Notes: generated from the sequence alone by a model not told the origin. A stretch of 64,000 nt of DNA from Clostridiales bacterium Firm_11 (GCA_001604105.1 LVAQ01000006.1:62001-126000); one strand, 5' to 3'. Shown: positions 9,062 through 17,763, counted from the stretch's first letter. Program-made: numbers and translations.

Positions 9062-9766
9062 ATGCACCCAATAACGCCGAGCTATACGCCCGTGGCCGAA
9101 AGCGCACTGCTATTGTCCCTGGGCGATACAATCGATGAATCCGTAAACCGTCAGCTAATGCATCTTTGGCAAAAAACGCTTCAAGCAAACATCAAAGGCA
9201 TACTGGAAATCACACCCGCCTTTACTACCATGCTCATCCAGTTCGACCCTATCCTGACTGATTGCCAAACGATCACAAAACGGATCCAGAAATTGTGCCG
9301 ATCCTTGCAAGACGTTGAATCCATCGGTAAAACAGTGGACATCCCCGTTTGCTATGGCGGGCGTTATGGCGAAGACCTTTCTTATGTATGTATGCATACC
9401 GGGCTTTCGCAGCAGGAGGTAATCTCGCTGCATAGCAAACCATCGTATCTCATCTATATGATCGGCTTTTTACCCGCCTTCCCCTACCTCGGCGGTATGG
9501 ACGAACGCCTTTTTACCCCGCGCCTTCAGAACCCGCGCGTCAGGATTCCGGCCGGTTCTGTGGGGATTGGCGGCGAGCAGACAGGCATATATCCAGTGGA
9601 ATCTCCGGGTGGCTGGCAGCTTATCGGGCGTACCCCGCTGATGCTATTTGATCCGCAAACGCCTGAGAAATCGCTATACCAGGCAGGCGATCGCATTCGT
9701 TTTGTGCCGATTGATGCGGCGGAATACCAACGCCTTTCACAAGAGAACGTAGAGGTGCAAACATGA
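9062..9766 (+). CDS. pxpB: 5-oxoprolinase subunit PxpB (KipI family)
   Basis: Protein of 234 residues, a subunit of the ATP-dependent 5-oxoprolinase PxpABC that opens 5-oxoproline to glutamate. The KipI/allophanate-hydrolase subunit-1 signature is clear: VDIPVCYGGRYGEDL (near 98), IGFLPAFPYLGGMDERL (near 135), NPRVRIPAGSVGIGGEQTG (near 158) and ESPGGWQLIGRTP (near 181). ATG 9062 follows AGGGGAGAG; the longer frame from 8954 would overlap the previous gene. Its stop overlaps the pxpC start (ATGA), typical of these coexpressed partners. Confidence 0.93.
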   Translation: MHPITPSYTPVAESALLLSLGDTIDESVNRQLMHLWQKTLQANIKGILEITPAFTTMLIQFDPILTDCQTITKRIQKLCRSLQDVESIGKTVDIPVCYGGRYGEDLSYVCMHTGLSQQEVISLHSKPSYLIYMIGFLPAFPYLGGMDERLFTPRLQNPRVRIPAGSVGIGGEQTGIYPVESPGGWQLIGRTPLMLFDPQTPEKSLYQAGDRIRFVPIDAAEYQRLSQENVEVQT

Positions 9767-10770
9767 CTGTGGAAGTGATAGCAGGCGGTACGCTGACGAC
9801 CCTACAGGATCTGGGGCGTTTTGGTTTCGCTGCGCAAGGTTTTGGTTCTAGCGGCGCCTGTGACAAACACGCAATGCGACTGGCAAATGCGCTGCTTGGC
9901 AATGCTCTCGCGACTGCCGTGCTGGAGTGTACCCTGCTGGGATCTACGCTGCGGTTTTCTGAAGCGTCCTTGGTAGCCGTTGCTGGCGGCATGCCTACCA
10001 TCACGCTCAACGATGAACCAGTTTCTGCCTATCGCCCGATTCCTGTTCAGGCAGGCGACGTGCTCCACATTGGTCTGATCGCAAACGGTTTGCGCAGCTA
10101 TGTGGCCTTTTCGGGTGGGATTAACACGCCCCTATTCATGGGTAGCCGCGCAACTGATCTGCGTACAGGTATCGGCGGGTTGCATGGCCGCGCGCTCACA
10201 GCGCATGATCTGCTGCCCATCAAAAGCGATGCAAGGAGCCTCCGTCGTTTTCTACACACTTTACCAGATAAGTTGACGATCCTCGACAAAATGGATTGCT
10301 TTCACTGGATGGCTCATACGCTGGGTCCGTTTCGCTATATTGGCGCGCAAAAGACAGCTTTGGTAAGGTGCGTGCTTGGCCCGCAGGCAGCGTACTTTAC
10401 TCAAAAGGGGCTTGACACGTTTGCAAACAGCTTGTACGAAGTTACTGTAGATTCCAACCGTATGGCCTGCAAGCTGCGCGGGGCGAAAATCGAAGCGGTT
10501 TCGGGCTTCGATATCATTTCCGACGGTATCATGGAAGGTTCTGTACAGGTTTCCGCAGAAGGTCAGCCACTGGTAATGCTGGCGGATCACCAGACCACAG
10601 GCGGCTATGCAAAAATCGCTACTATCATCAGTGTGGATATCCCCACACTGGCGCAGCTTCGCCCGGGTGATGCAGTCGCTTTTCGTTATGTATCCTCTCA
10701 GGAAGCACTGCTTGCAATCCGTGAGGAAAATGCTATGCTATGCAAAATCAAGGAGTTGATGTCTCGATGA
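9763..10770 (+). CDS. pxpC: 5-oxoprolinase subunit PxpC (KipA, biotin-dependent carboxyltransferase family)
   Basis: Protein of 335 residues, partner of PxpB in the 5-oxoprolinase. Family marks are the N-terminal GTLTTLQDLGRFGFAAQGFG, SGACDKHAMRLANALLGN near 27, YVAFSGGINTP near 114 and LADHQTTGGYAKIATIISVD near 276. It overlaps pxpB by four bases at its start and the DUF1445 gene by four bases at its end, so the three are probably translationally coupled. Confidence 0.93.
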   Translation: MTVEVIAGGTLTTLQDLGRFGFAAQGFGSSGACDKHAMRLANALLGNALATAVLECTLLGSTLRFSEASLVAVAGGMPTITLNDEPVSAYRPIPVQAGDVLHIGLIANGLRSYVAFSGGINTPLFMGSRATDLRTGIGGLHGRALTAHDLLPIKSDARSLRRFLHTLPDKLTILDKMDCFHWMAHTLGPFRYIGAQKTALVRCVLGPQAAYFTQKGLDTFANSLYEVTVDSNRMACKLRGAKIEAVSGFDIISDGIMEGSVQVSAEGQPLVMLADHQTTGGYAKIATIISVDIPTLAQLRPGDAVAFRYVSSQEALLAIREENAMLCKIKELMSR

Positions 10771-11564
10771 ATCCATATTTACACGCGCTCCCTGCGCAAA
10801 TGCGCGATGTCATCCGAAAAGGCGAATTCACACTTCCCACCACAGGTTTATGCGAAGGTTATGCGCAGGGCAATCTGGTCATTCTGCCAGAAAAGCTGGC
10901 ATATGATTTTCTACTGTTCTGCCAGCGAAACCCCAAGGCTTGCCCGCTGCTGGAGGTTTCTAATGCCGGAGCGCGTACGTTTCCCACCTATGCGAATGGC
11001 AGCGATATCACACGGGATGTCCCGCGTTACCGCATCTATCGTGATGGCGTCCTTACCGAAGAATGCAACGATGTTACTGCCCTGTTCGATTCCTATCCAG
11101 AGCGACTGGTCAGCTTTTTAATTGGGTGCAGCTTTTCCTTTGAGTTTGAACTGCTCGCGGCAGGCATTCCTGTGCGCCAGATCGAAGAAGGCGTCAACGT
11201 GCCCATGTACGATACTTCGATCCCCTGTGCGTCGGCAGGTGTTTTCTCCGGCAACATGGTCGTAAGCATGCGCCCTATTTCTCACCAGAAAGTACCCATG
11301 GCCGTTGCCATCACCGCAGGTATGCCGCGTGTACATGGCGCGCCCATCCAAATCGGCTCTCCGGAAGCAATCGGCATTGCTGATCTTGCCAAGCCGGATT
11401 ATGGCGACCCCGTAACCATCCATCCAGGGGAAGTTCCCGTTTTCTGGCCGTGCGGCGTCACGCCGCAAAACGCGGTAATGCACTCCAAACCTTCCCTTGC
11501 GATAACCCATGCCCCAGGGCATATGTTCATAACCGATGTTAAAAATACTGCCTTGAAGTGGTAA
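10767..11564 (+). CDS. DUF1445 (UPF0317/YcsI) protein, putative D-glutamate cyclase domain
   Basis: Protein of 265 residues of the family often named putative hydro-lyase. Conserved stretches are RNPKACPLLEVSNAGA (near 49), SDITRDVPRYRIYRDG (near 74), FLIGCSFSFE (near 112) and the HAPGHMFITD tail. DUF1445 is the N-terminal half of animal DGLUCY, whose C-terminal half (DUF4392) is the second gene here. Finding both halves in one operon with PxpABC supports a joint role in turning D-glutamate into 5-oxoproline; this is inference by fusion, not proof. ATG 10767 follows AAGGAG and overlaps pxpC. Confidence 0.85.
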   Translation: MNPYLHALPAQMRDVIRKGEFTLPTTGLCEGYAQGNLVILPEKLAYDFLLFCQRNPKACPLLEVSNAGARTFPTYANGSDITRDVPRYRIYRDGVLTEECNDVTALFDSYPERLVSFLIGCSFSFEFELLAAGIPVRQIEEGVNVPMYDTSIPCASAGVFSGNMVVSMRPISHQKVPMAVAITAGMPRVHGAPIQIGSPEAIGIADLAKPDYGDPVTIHPGEVPVFWPCGVTPQNAVMHSKPSLAITHAPGHMFITDVKNTALKW

Positions 11565-11575
11565 GGAGACATAAC

Positions 11576-12331
11576 GTGAAAACCATAGATTTGAACTGTG
11601 ACTTGGGCGAAAGCTTTGGCGCGTATACACTCGGCATGGATTCGCAGGTGATACCCCATATATCATCCGCCAATATCGCATGCGGTTTCCACGCGGGCGA
11701 CCCGCTTGTGATGCAAAACACCGTTGCGCTTTGCAAACAACATGGTGTTGCTGTAGGTGCGCATCCCGGACTGCCGGATCTTGTGGGCTTTGGACGGCGA
11801 AATATGGCCATTACGCCGCAGGAAGCCAAAGCTGCTGTGATGTATCAGATCGGCGCGCTTCAGGCGTTTTGCAAAGCAGCGGATGTTCCCTTAAGGCATG
11901 TCAAACCGCACGGCGCGCTCTATAACATGGCCGCAAAGGATGCTGCACTGGCAAAAGCAATCTGTGAGGGAATCCGCGAGATTGACGCAAAGCTGATTCT
12001 GCTTGCCCTTAGCGGTAGTGCCATGATCACAGCTGCGAAAGAAATGGGATTGTCCTGCGCAAGCGAAGTGTTCGCCGATCGCGCATATATGCCGGATGGC
12101 ACGCTGGTCCCGCGCAGCTCGCCCGACGCGATGATTCAGGATGACCAACTGGCCATCACACGCACCGTTCAAATGGCTGTCCATGGCAAAGTAACGGCGC
12201 TTGATGGCATTGATATCGCCATTGAAGCGGATTCCGTATGTGTGCATGGTGATAATGCGCAGGCGCTTACCTTTGTGCGTCACATCCGTACTGCACTGGA
12301 AACCGCGAAAGTGCGCATAAGCGCTCTGTAA
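11576..12331 (+). CDS. pxpA: 5-oxoprolinase subunit PxpA (LamB/YcsF family)
   Basis: Protein of 251 residues, the third component of ATP-dependent 5-oxoprolinase. The LamB/YcsF signature is complete: DLNCDLGESFGAYTLG at the N-terminus, ISSANIACGFHAGDP near 33, GAHPGLPDLVGFGRR near 64, HVKPHGALYN near 106 and EVFADRAYMPDGTLVPR near 161. The start is GTG 11576, seven bases after AAGGAG, just past the DUF1445 stop. Last gene of the operon; a strong two-way terminator follows at 12402. Confidence 0.95.
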   Translation: MKTIDLNCDLGESFGAYTLGMDSQVIPHISSANIACGFHAGDPLVMQNTVALCKQHGVAVGAHPGLPDLVGFGRRNMAITPQEAKAAVMYQIGALQAFCKAADVPLRHVKPHGALYNMAAKDAALAKAICEGIREIDAKLILLALSGSAMITAAKEMGLSCASEVFADRAYMPDGTLVPRSSPDAMIQDDQLAITRTVQMAVHGKVTALDGIDIAIEADSVCVHGDNAQALTFVRHIRTALETAKVRISAL

Positions 12332-12401
12332 CATACCTCTTGCGCGTACTTTGCCGCGAAACCCTCTGCCCGTTCGTAAACCAATCATGCCCATAAAAGA
12401 G

Positions 12402-12440
12402 GACGACAGCTTGGCTTTTACACCAATCTGTCGTCTTTTT
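12402..12440. terminator. Bidirectional terminator between convergent operons
   Basis: Perfect arms GACGACAG (12402-12409) and CTGTCGTC (12428-12435) with an inner TTGG/CCAA stem, followed by TTTTT on + and CTCTTTT on -. It overlaps the last codons of the DUF624 gene and ends both the pxp operon and the sugar-transport operon. Confidence 0.88.
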
Positions 12441-13119
12441 GCGCCGGTTCAGTTTTATCGTCAGATTGCACAGGCGTATCATCCGGCAATATCGGGACGC
12501 ACGCCAGCTCTTTTCGAAACAGCAGCGCCGTACAATACATGGGCAGGGTTAGCCCCATGAGCAGCCATAACCAACCCAGGTATAAAAATATCGCCGGAAC
12601 AAAAAACGGCAGCGCGTAGAAGCATAACTGTATCAGCAGCGCGGTCAATGTTTTGGGGAACAGCGCGACAGCCATTAGTACTGCGTTTTTGATATGTCCG
12701 CGAAGCGTGTTCTCAAAGCGAGCCATCAGGGGAAATAGCCATACACCCGTCAGCATCAGCAAAACGGCCATAACAATGGCAAACACTAGAAAAAACCGAT
12801 TAGGAGGACTGCTCAGGTAGACAGCGTAGTAATAATCACCCGCCACGATCACCACACACAGCAATACCAAAAGCCACATGCGCGTGGCTTTTGGCAGTGC
12901 TGTGCGAAACGCTGCAAAGAATGCCTTTACAGGGAAAGCTGTCTCCCCGCCTCGGAGTACACGCAGGATGCAGGTATAGCTGGCCACGATCGCCGCGCCT
13001 GCCGTAATGATCGGCAGTGCGCATACCAGCATCAGGATGTTGAGCACAATCAAATCAGCCAACGCGTTCATTGTCCGCTTGAGGCCCCCCAGCAGCTCCG
13101 TTAGCTCCTCACGCATCAT
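12418..13119 (-). CDS. DUF624 (YesL-like) membrane protein
   Basis: Small polytopic membrane protein of 233 residues with five to six hydrophobic helices, matching the DUF624/YesL family that accompanies carbohydrate ABC importers in Bacillota. The first helix region LKRTMNALADLIVLNILMLV is the family's conserved start. Molecular function is unknown; an accessory role in sugar uptake is guessed from repeated co-occurrence. It overlaps the permease gene by four bases (ATGA). The C-terminal tail of about 25 residues is charged and cytoplasmic. Confidence 0.78.
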   Translation of the reverse strand: MMREELTELLGGLKRTMNALADLIVLNILMLVCALPIITAGAAIVASYTCILRVLRGGETAFPVKAFFAAFRTALPKATRMWLLVLLCVVIVAGDYYYAVYLSSPPNRFFLVFAIVMAVLLMLTGVWLFPLMARFENTLRGHIKNAVLMAVALFPKTLTALLIQLCFYALPFFVPAIFLYLGWLWLLMGLTLPMYCTALLFRKELACVPILPDDTPVQSDDKTEPAQKDDRLV

Positions 13120-13967
13120 TCTTTCACTGAGCCGAGCGCAACGCCGGCAATGATGTACTTGGAGAGCACAAAATATACTACCAGCAACGGGAGAACCGAT
13201 AGCGCAAGCGCCAGATAAACCGCGCCGTATTCTGTCTTGTAAATATCACCCTTCAAAAGACTCACCATGATGGGCATGGTATAGTATTCTTTTCTGGTCA
13301 GGAGGATCATCGGCAAAAACAGACTGTTCCATGAGTTCACATACGTGAAGATAGCCTGAGTAGCCATGGCTGGCTTCATGATGGGCAAAACGATACTGTT
13401 GAACGTTCTGAACTCGCCTGCCCCATCAATGCGCGCAGATGCCACAATATCCAGATTTAGCGATGGCAGCATATACTGCCTCATGAAAAATACGGTCATC
13501 GGGGAAGCAATTGCAGGTAGAATCAACGCCAGATGATTGTTCGTAAGTCCAATGCGATACATGAACTGATAGAAACCGATGCTGATTACCTGCGTAGGAA
13601 TCATCATTACAGCAAGGATCAACGTGAAAAACGGTTGGCGAAGTTTCCAATTATACGCTACCAGCGCGTAGGCTGTGAGCGTGGAAAAGTAAACCGCACA
13701 TATCGTTGCCCCTGTCGATATAATGAACGAATTGAAAAAACCTGTGTAAGGGTTGAATATCTTGCCGGTTAGCACGGCAAAGTTATTCGCGATGAACTCG
13801 GAAGGAATCAGCGATATCGCCTGCTGCTGAATCTGATAAGTGCTACGCGTCGCGTTCACAATCATGATCCAAAAAGGCAGGATGCTTAAAATGCCCAGGA
13901 TTATGCTCACGGCATATATAATACCGTTCCTTTGCTTTCGATTCTGAAGCGTTGGCCGCATGTTCAT
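13116..13967 (-). CDS. Carbohydrate ABC transporter permease (MalG type)
   Basis: Inner permease of 283 residues with six membrane helices. The coupling motif near residue 185 reads ASARIDGAGEFRTFNSIVLP, the standard EAA loop of MalG-class sugar importers. It pairs with the MalF-type permease encoded just upstream, with a one-base overlap of stop and start (TGATG). ATG 13967 follows GGAGGAACGCC. Substrate is probably an oligosaccharide, judged only from the family. Confidence 0.92.
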   Translation of the reverse strand: MNMRPTLQNRKQRNGIIYAVSIILGILSILPFWIMIVNATRSTYQIQQQAISLIPSEFIANNFAVLTGKIFNPYTGFFNSFIISTGATICAVYFSTLTAYALVAYNWKLRQPFFTLILAVMMIPTQVISIGFYQFMYRIGLTNNHLALILPAIASPMTVFFMRQYMLPSLNLDIVASARIDGAGEFRTFNSIVLPIMKPAMATQAIFTYVNSWNSLFLPMILLTRKEYYTMPIMVSLLKGDIYKTEYGAVYLALALSVLPLLVVYFVLSKYIIAGVALGSVKE

Positions 13968-14950
13968 CAGGCGTTCCTCCTCATTGCTTTGCGCTGAGCG
14001 CGTTTAGCCGCGCGGATCTGCTTATTCAAACGGCTCTCGTACTTGTCACGCATCAGGTAGAAGACCACCATAGCAAGGATGGCAATGATTACAAACATGA
14101 TCATGCTTGCCGCGGCTGCACGGTTGTAGAGATACGAACCGCTGAAAGCTTGCGCATAGATGAACACGCTTGCGGTCATGGTTTCGTTGGCAGGTCCGCC
14201 ATTCCATATATAGAGCTTGGGAATATCAAACATGTTCAAACCGCCGATCAGGCTGGTAATCAGTGTAAAGACAAGGATGGTACGAAGGCATGGGAGCGTA
14301 ATGCGAAAGAACATCTGCCTGGGTGTTGCGCCATCCAGCTCAGCGGATTCAAATAGTTCGGGGTTGATTCCCAACACGCCGGAAATCAGAATAATGGTAG
14401 TATAGCCATACCACATCCAGAATTGAATAAATGCCACCACAAGCTTAGCAGCCCAAGGATCGGTGGTAAAGTCAAAAGCCTGGGAGGAAAGCCCCAGCGT
14501 TGATAAAATGGAGTTGACTGGTCCAACGGGATAGCCGAAAATGGCGGCAAAGAGAATGGCTACCGTTGCCGCGGTGATAATGTTAGGCATATAGAACAGC
14601 ACCTTAAAGGCGCCTTGACCACGAATCTTGCGGCTTCTATTCGAAAACCAGGCGGTGAGCAGCAGCGCCAGGCCGATTTGCGGAATGAAGTTCAAAACCC
14701 AAATCACAACTGTATTGATCAGGGATTTTTGAAACGTACCGTTGTTGATAACACGAACGAAATTATCAAAAGGCGCTTCCAGAAAATTGAACGTGGTAGC
14801 GGTAACGCCCTTAAAATCGGTAAAACCAATGACCGCTGTAAAAACCGTCGGGTACAGCGAAAAAAAAGCAAATATCAAAATGAACGGGATGCTGAAGAGA
14901 TAGCCATATTTTGCATAGCTGACACTCTTGGTTCGCTTGCCGTTTTGCAT
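13967..14950 (-). CDS. Carbohydrate ABC transporter permease (MalF type)
   Basis: Permease of 327 residues with six membrane helices and an EAA loop FESAELDGATPRQMFFRITLP near residue 220. Basic residues dominate the N- and C-termini, as expected for cytoplasmic ends. The frame is open up to 15025, but ATG 14950 follows TGAGGGAGGAATCGCT and gives the normal family N-terminus, while the extra codons would come from a 16-pair hairpin. It partners with the MalG-type protein. No ATPase gene is present in the operon, so a shared MsmK-like ATPase elsewhere is likely. Confidence 0.92.
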   Translation of the reverse strand: MQNGKRTKSVSYAKYGYLFSIPFILIFAFFSLYPTVFTAVIGFTDFKGVTATTFNFLEAPFDNFVRVINNGTFQKSLINTVVIWVLNFIPQIGLALLLTAWFSNRSRKIRGQGAFKVLFYMPNIITAATVAILFAAIFGYPVGPVNSILSTLGLSSQAFDFTTDPWAAKLVVAFIQFWMWYGYTTIILISGVLGINPELFESAELDGATPRQMFFRITLPCLRTILVFTLITSLIGGLNMFDIPKLYIWNGGPANETMTASVFIYAQAFSGSYLYNRAAAASMIMFVIIAILAMVVFYLMRDKYESRLNKQIRAAKRAQRKAMRRNA

Positions 14951-14992
14951 AGCGATTCCTCCCTCAGTTGTGGTTTTCGTCAGTCTCACAAG

Positions 14993-15028
14993 TGTATGGA
15001 CGGACGGATGACTCCGTCCGTCCATACA
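14993..15028 (-). repeat. 16-bp perfect hairpin between binding-protein and permease genes
   Basis: Arms 14993-15008 and 15013-15028 are perfect complements around a TGAC loop. No T tract follows, so rather than a full terminator it is likely an mRNA-stabilising 3' end that raises binding-protein yield over the permeases, as known for malE-malF. Confidence 0.75.
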
Positions 15029-15045
15029 TTGAACCCAGAGTTTAT

Positions 15046-16389
15046 TTACTCAGCAACATCAATGTCGAGCTGATCGGTAACAGACTGTTTGAAGGAAGCA
15101 ATCGCTTCTTCACGGGTCACGTTGCCGGCCGTGTACTGACGTACGTAATCACGCCAGATGTTGTTGATGGTCTCATCATACTGGGTGAGGTTCTTGCCGT
15201 TTGCAAACTGGTTGGCAGGCACAAACACGTCAAACATGTTCTGGCCGCCCAGGAACGCCAACTCGCCATTGCTCATGGCCATCACAGTGCCGGAGGCAAC
15301 AGTATCCTTGGTGCCGCCTTCGCCGTTGAGGGTGCCATTCGCCCAGTAATACTGGAGGCCGTTTTCGTCGCTCTGGAGGGTGATCCAGTTGATCAATTCG
15401 CCAACAGCTTCCTTCTTCTCAGAAGCAGCGCTGCCGATGACCCATGTGCCGCCCCAAAAGAAGCCCACAGGAGGATTGCAGATCGCCCAATCGCCATAGG
15501 TGCCTTCTCCGGGCTGCGTGCCGCCGGAGTTGCCAGCCATAACATAGTTGATCAGCCAGGCGGGGCCGAAGAAGCCGAACACAGGCTGTTCGCCGATGCC
15601 CTTCATGTCAGCATACCAAGCGTCCGTCCAGTCTCTGGTATCGTTGTGATAACCGTTGTCCTTCAGCGTCTTGGACAGATCGAGGAACGCTTCGCGGGCA
15701 GGGTCGAGGTAGAGTTTTCCATCTACGATCCAGCCTTTTTCGGAGCTGTTTTCCACTGCGTGCCAAGGATCGCCGTCACCGGATACGATGCCATAGCCCT
15801 TCGCCTTCAGCTCGGCAGCCGCTTCCAGGAACTTGTCCCAGCCCGGGCCGATCTTGCTGGCCACAACGTCGGGATCATCCGTGCCCCAAACGTCCTGCGC
15901 AAGAGAACGACGGTAGATGAACGCGCCGCCGGTCGCCTGATAGCCAAGCCCAACGAGCGCGCCATCAGCGGGACGGGTGCCGATTTCGACCGTGTACTGT
16001 GCGATGTCGGCGGCTGCCAAAGCAGCATCCACATCGATGCCCAGATCGGCATACGTAGCGGCATAGCTAGCCATGTCGCCCTGGGTGTACTTGAGCACGA
16101 AAGCAGATTCCGCGCAGTACATGTCAGGAGCATCTGCGCCGCCCGCGGCCAGCGCCTGATCCAGCGCAGGCTGGTAGAGGCCATCCGTGGTAGCAATGAT
16201 GGTAGCATTGATTGTGTAGCCGAAATCCGGGTTGAGCTCGATATAGCGCTCAAGCATTTTGGGGACTTCGTCGGTGAATGTGTAGATGTTGATGACGCCC
16301 TTGCTGGCTTCCGCAGAAGCCGTGCCGAACGCGACCATCATGGAGAGGATCAGCGTAAGGCAGAGGATGACGGACAATACCTTTTTCAT
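15046..16389 (-). CDS. Extracellular sugar-binding protein (family 1) of ABC importer
   Basis: Secreted solute-binding protein of 447 residues. Residues 1-25 form a signal peptide (MKKVLSVILCLTLILSMMVA core, cleavage after ASA) without a lipobox cysteine. The mature part starts with VINIYTFTDEVPKMLERYIE, the usual opening of family 1 sugar-binding proteins, and has Trp- and Tyr-rich C-terminal sugar-site regions. The frame is open to 16755, but ATG 16389 follows AGGAGGTG and starts the signal peptide. First gene of the sugar operon; a perfect sigma-A promoter lies about 60 bases upstream. Ligand is not predictable. Confidence 0.92.
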   Translation of the reverse strand: MKKVLSVILCLTLILSMMVAFGTASAEASKGVINIYTFTDEVPKMLERYIELNPDFGYTINATIIATTDGLYQPALDQALAAGGADAPDMYCAESAFVLKYTQGDMASYAATYADLGIDVDAALAAADIAQYTVEIGTRPADGALVGLGYQATGGAFIYRRSLAQDVWGTDDPDVVASKIGPGWDKFLEAAAELKAKGYGIVSGDGDPWHAVENSSEKGWIVDGKLYLDPAREAFLDLSKTLKDNGYHNDTRDWTDAWYADMKGIGEQPVFGFFGPAWLINYVMAGNSGGTQPGEGTYGDWAICNPPVGFFWGGTWVIGSAASEKKEAVGELINWITLQSDENGLQYYWANGTLNGEGGTKDTVASGTVMAMSNGELAFLGGQNMFDVFVPANQFANGKNLTQYDETINNIWRDYVRQYTAGNVTREEAIASFKQSVTDQLDIDVAE

Positions 16390-16447
16390 GGTTTTGATAG
16401 CACCTCCTAAATTTTTCCCAGATGAACGAACCACCTTGGTCGACATT

Positions 16448-16476
16448 ATTATAGCTTCCTCAAACGATTTAGTCAA
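16448..16476 (-). promoter_or_regulatory. Sigma-A promoter of the sugar ABC operon
   Basis: TTGACT (16471-16476), 17-base spacer, TATAAT (16448-16453) on the - strand, upstream of the binding-protein gene. Confidence 0.88.
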
Positions 16477-17456
16477 GGCTTTTTTAAAATATCCAAAATT
16501 GATCTCTTGCGCGATGATACAAGCAGAACGCTTACAGTTCGGCGTTTTTGCTATCGACGCGATGTTGAAGCGCACAACAAGCCAAAGCGTTTTGACGATT
16601 GTGAAATCACCTGCGATAAACAAGCAACCTCCCTTGGCGCAAACATGAACAACGCACATTCGAACCCAATTGCCACATTTTGCTCTCTCCTCCAATTCAT
16701 TTATCAGTATTTTGGTGTTGATCAGATACTGTAGGCGCCTAACATTTTGTTGCAAAACCGTCTGTAAAATCAGGTTTTTTTGAATGTCGCGTTTTGTTTG
16801 CTTTCATGCTGTGGCAGCGTTTCACAATTCCTGCGGCATCAATTGTTCGCTCCGCCTATGCTTGATTTTGGGGTGTGCCCGCCTTATACAGTTACATGCA
16901 TATGAAACCGATTTCTTTTACCAGCATTTCAATTCTTGCAACATGACTGTGCATTATGTATGCTTTTTGATTCCAAGATTGTATATATGTTCTTCTACAT
17001 AAAGCGTTTGCGTACATATCGAGCATGAAGAATACTACATTCCCAATGCTTTTCCTTCATTTATAATTCAGTTTTCGACGGATTGAGCACATCCTGCTTT
17101 AACAATACTGAATCTTTTAATATACCCTGCCAAGCATTTTAACATCAACATGGTCAATGGAGGTTTTTTCCTTATGAGTACTGTGTTCATACCACACGAT
17201 GGATCTATGCTTACCGCAACCGTGTTTTAGCAAGAACGCTAACCTTGTCGCAGTTACCCATTGCATGTTCCTTTTGCTACCGTAAAGGCGCTATCTTGGA
17301 TCGCCACAAGGTATCGCAGTACGCATCTGATGTCATGTTCACCTGCAATGTGGCCATTAACGCCTTTATCCATTTCTTGCATTGTTCGGCAGTATCGTAA
17401 TCCTGCGCAATCATCGCGACTGGCGCAATAATCCTCCGCTTACCAATCGAAAACGC
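16477..17456. other. Gene-free stretch of about 1 kb
   Basis: I see no supportable gene here. It is A+T-rich with many short open frames in all directions. The one candidate with a Shine-Dalgarno sequence is an 18-codon frame at 17174-17230 (GGAGG ten bases before ATG), too short to judge. No repeats or strong hairpins were noticed. Confidence 0.5.
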
Positions 17457-17485
17457 TTGACAAGAAATCGATAATCCGCTATACT
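17457..17485 (+). promoter_or_regulatory. Promoter of the tRNA-Trp gene
   Basis: Consensus TTGACA (17457-17462), a 17-base spacer and TATACT (17480-17485), ending 16 bases before the mature tRNA. Confidence 0.9.
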
Positions 17486-17501
17486 TGCAATCGTGTTCCG
17501 C

Positions 17502-17575
17502 AGGGGCATGGTGTAATGGTAACACGTGGGTCTCCAAAACCTTTGTTGAGGGTTCGAGTCCTTCTGCCCCTGCCA
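17502..17575 (+). tRNA. tRNA-Trp (anticodon CCA)
   Basis: Folds as a 74-base cloverleaf: acceptor AGGGGCA with TGCCCCT, D arm around GTGTAATGGTAACAC, anticodon loop CTCCAAA with CCA at 17534-17536, T arm GAGGG-TTCGAGT-CCTTC, discriminator G and an encoded CCA end at 17573-17575. It stands alone between its own promoter and terminator, not in a tRNA array. Confidence 0.96.
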
Positions 17576-17577
17576 TC

Positions 17578-17616
17578 GTGGGTCGCTTTGATTCGTTCAG
17601 GCGGCTCACTTTTTAT
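17578..17616 (+). terminator. Terminator of tRNA-Trp
   Basis: Arms GTGGGTCGC (17578-17586) and GCGGCTCAC (17601-17609) pair fully with two G-U pairs and are followed by TTTTTATTT, directly after the tRNA. Confidence 0.85.
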
Positions 17617-17763
17617 TTGTTCCATTGATACCTTTCCTCAAATCGTTGTGCAAACCAAATAATAGTCCTTGCCCCATAATGATGCCAAGCGTGCTGTTGA
17701 AAAGCGTATAACCGCCATGCAATCCTTTTTCAAGCAGGAATACCTGTTTCATTACGAAACATC

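Noticed and set aside
14968..16410. 480-codon + strand frame opposite the sugar-binding protein gene
   Set aside because: It is the antisense shadow of a clear family 1 binding protein with signal peptide, promoter and ribosome binding site.
17174..17230. 18-codon frame with GGAGG ten bases upstream (starts MSTVFIPHDG)
   Set aside because: Too short to judge; no promoter, no neighbours and no recognised leader-peptide feature.
17277..17609. - strand frame of 110 codons across the tRNA-Trp gene
   Set aside because: Its peptide (GAEGLEPSTKVLETHVLPLH) is the well-known false protein read from the complement of a tRNA; it has no ribosome binding site.
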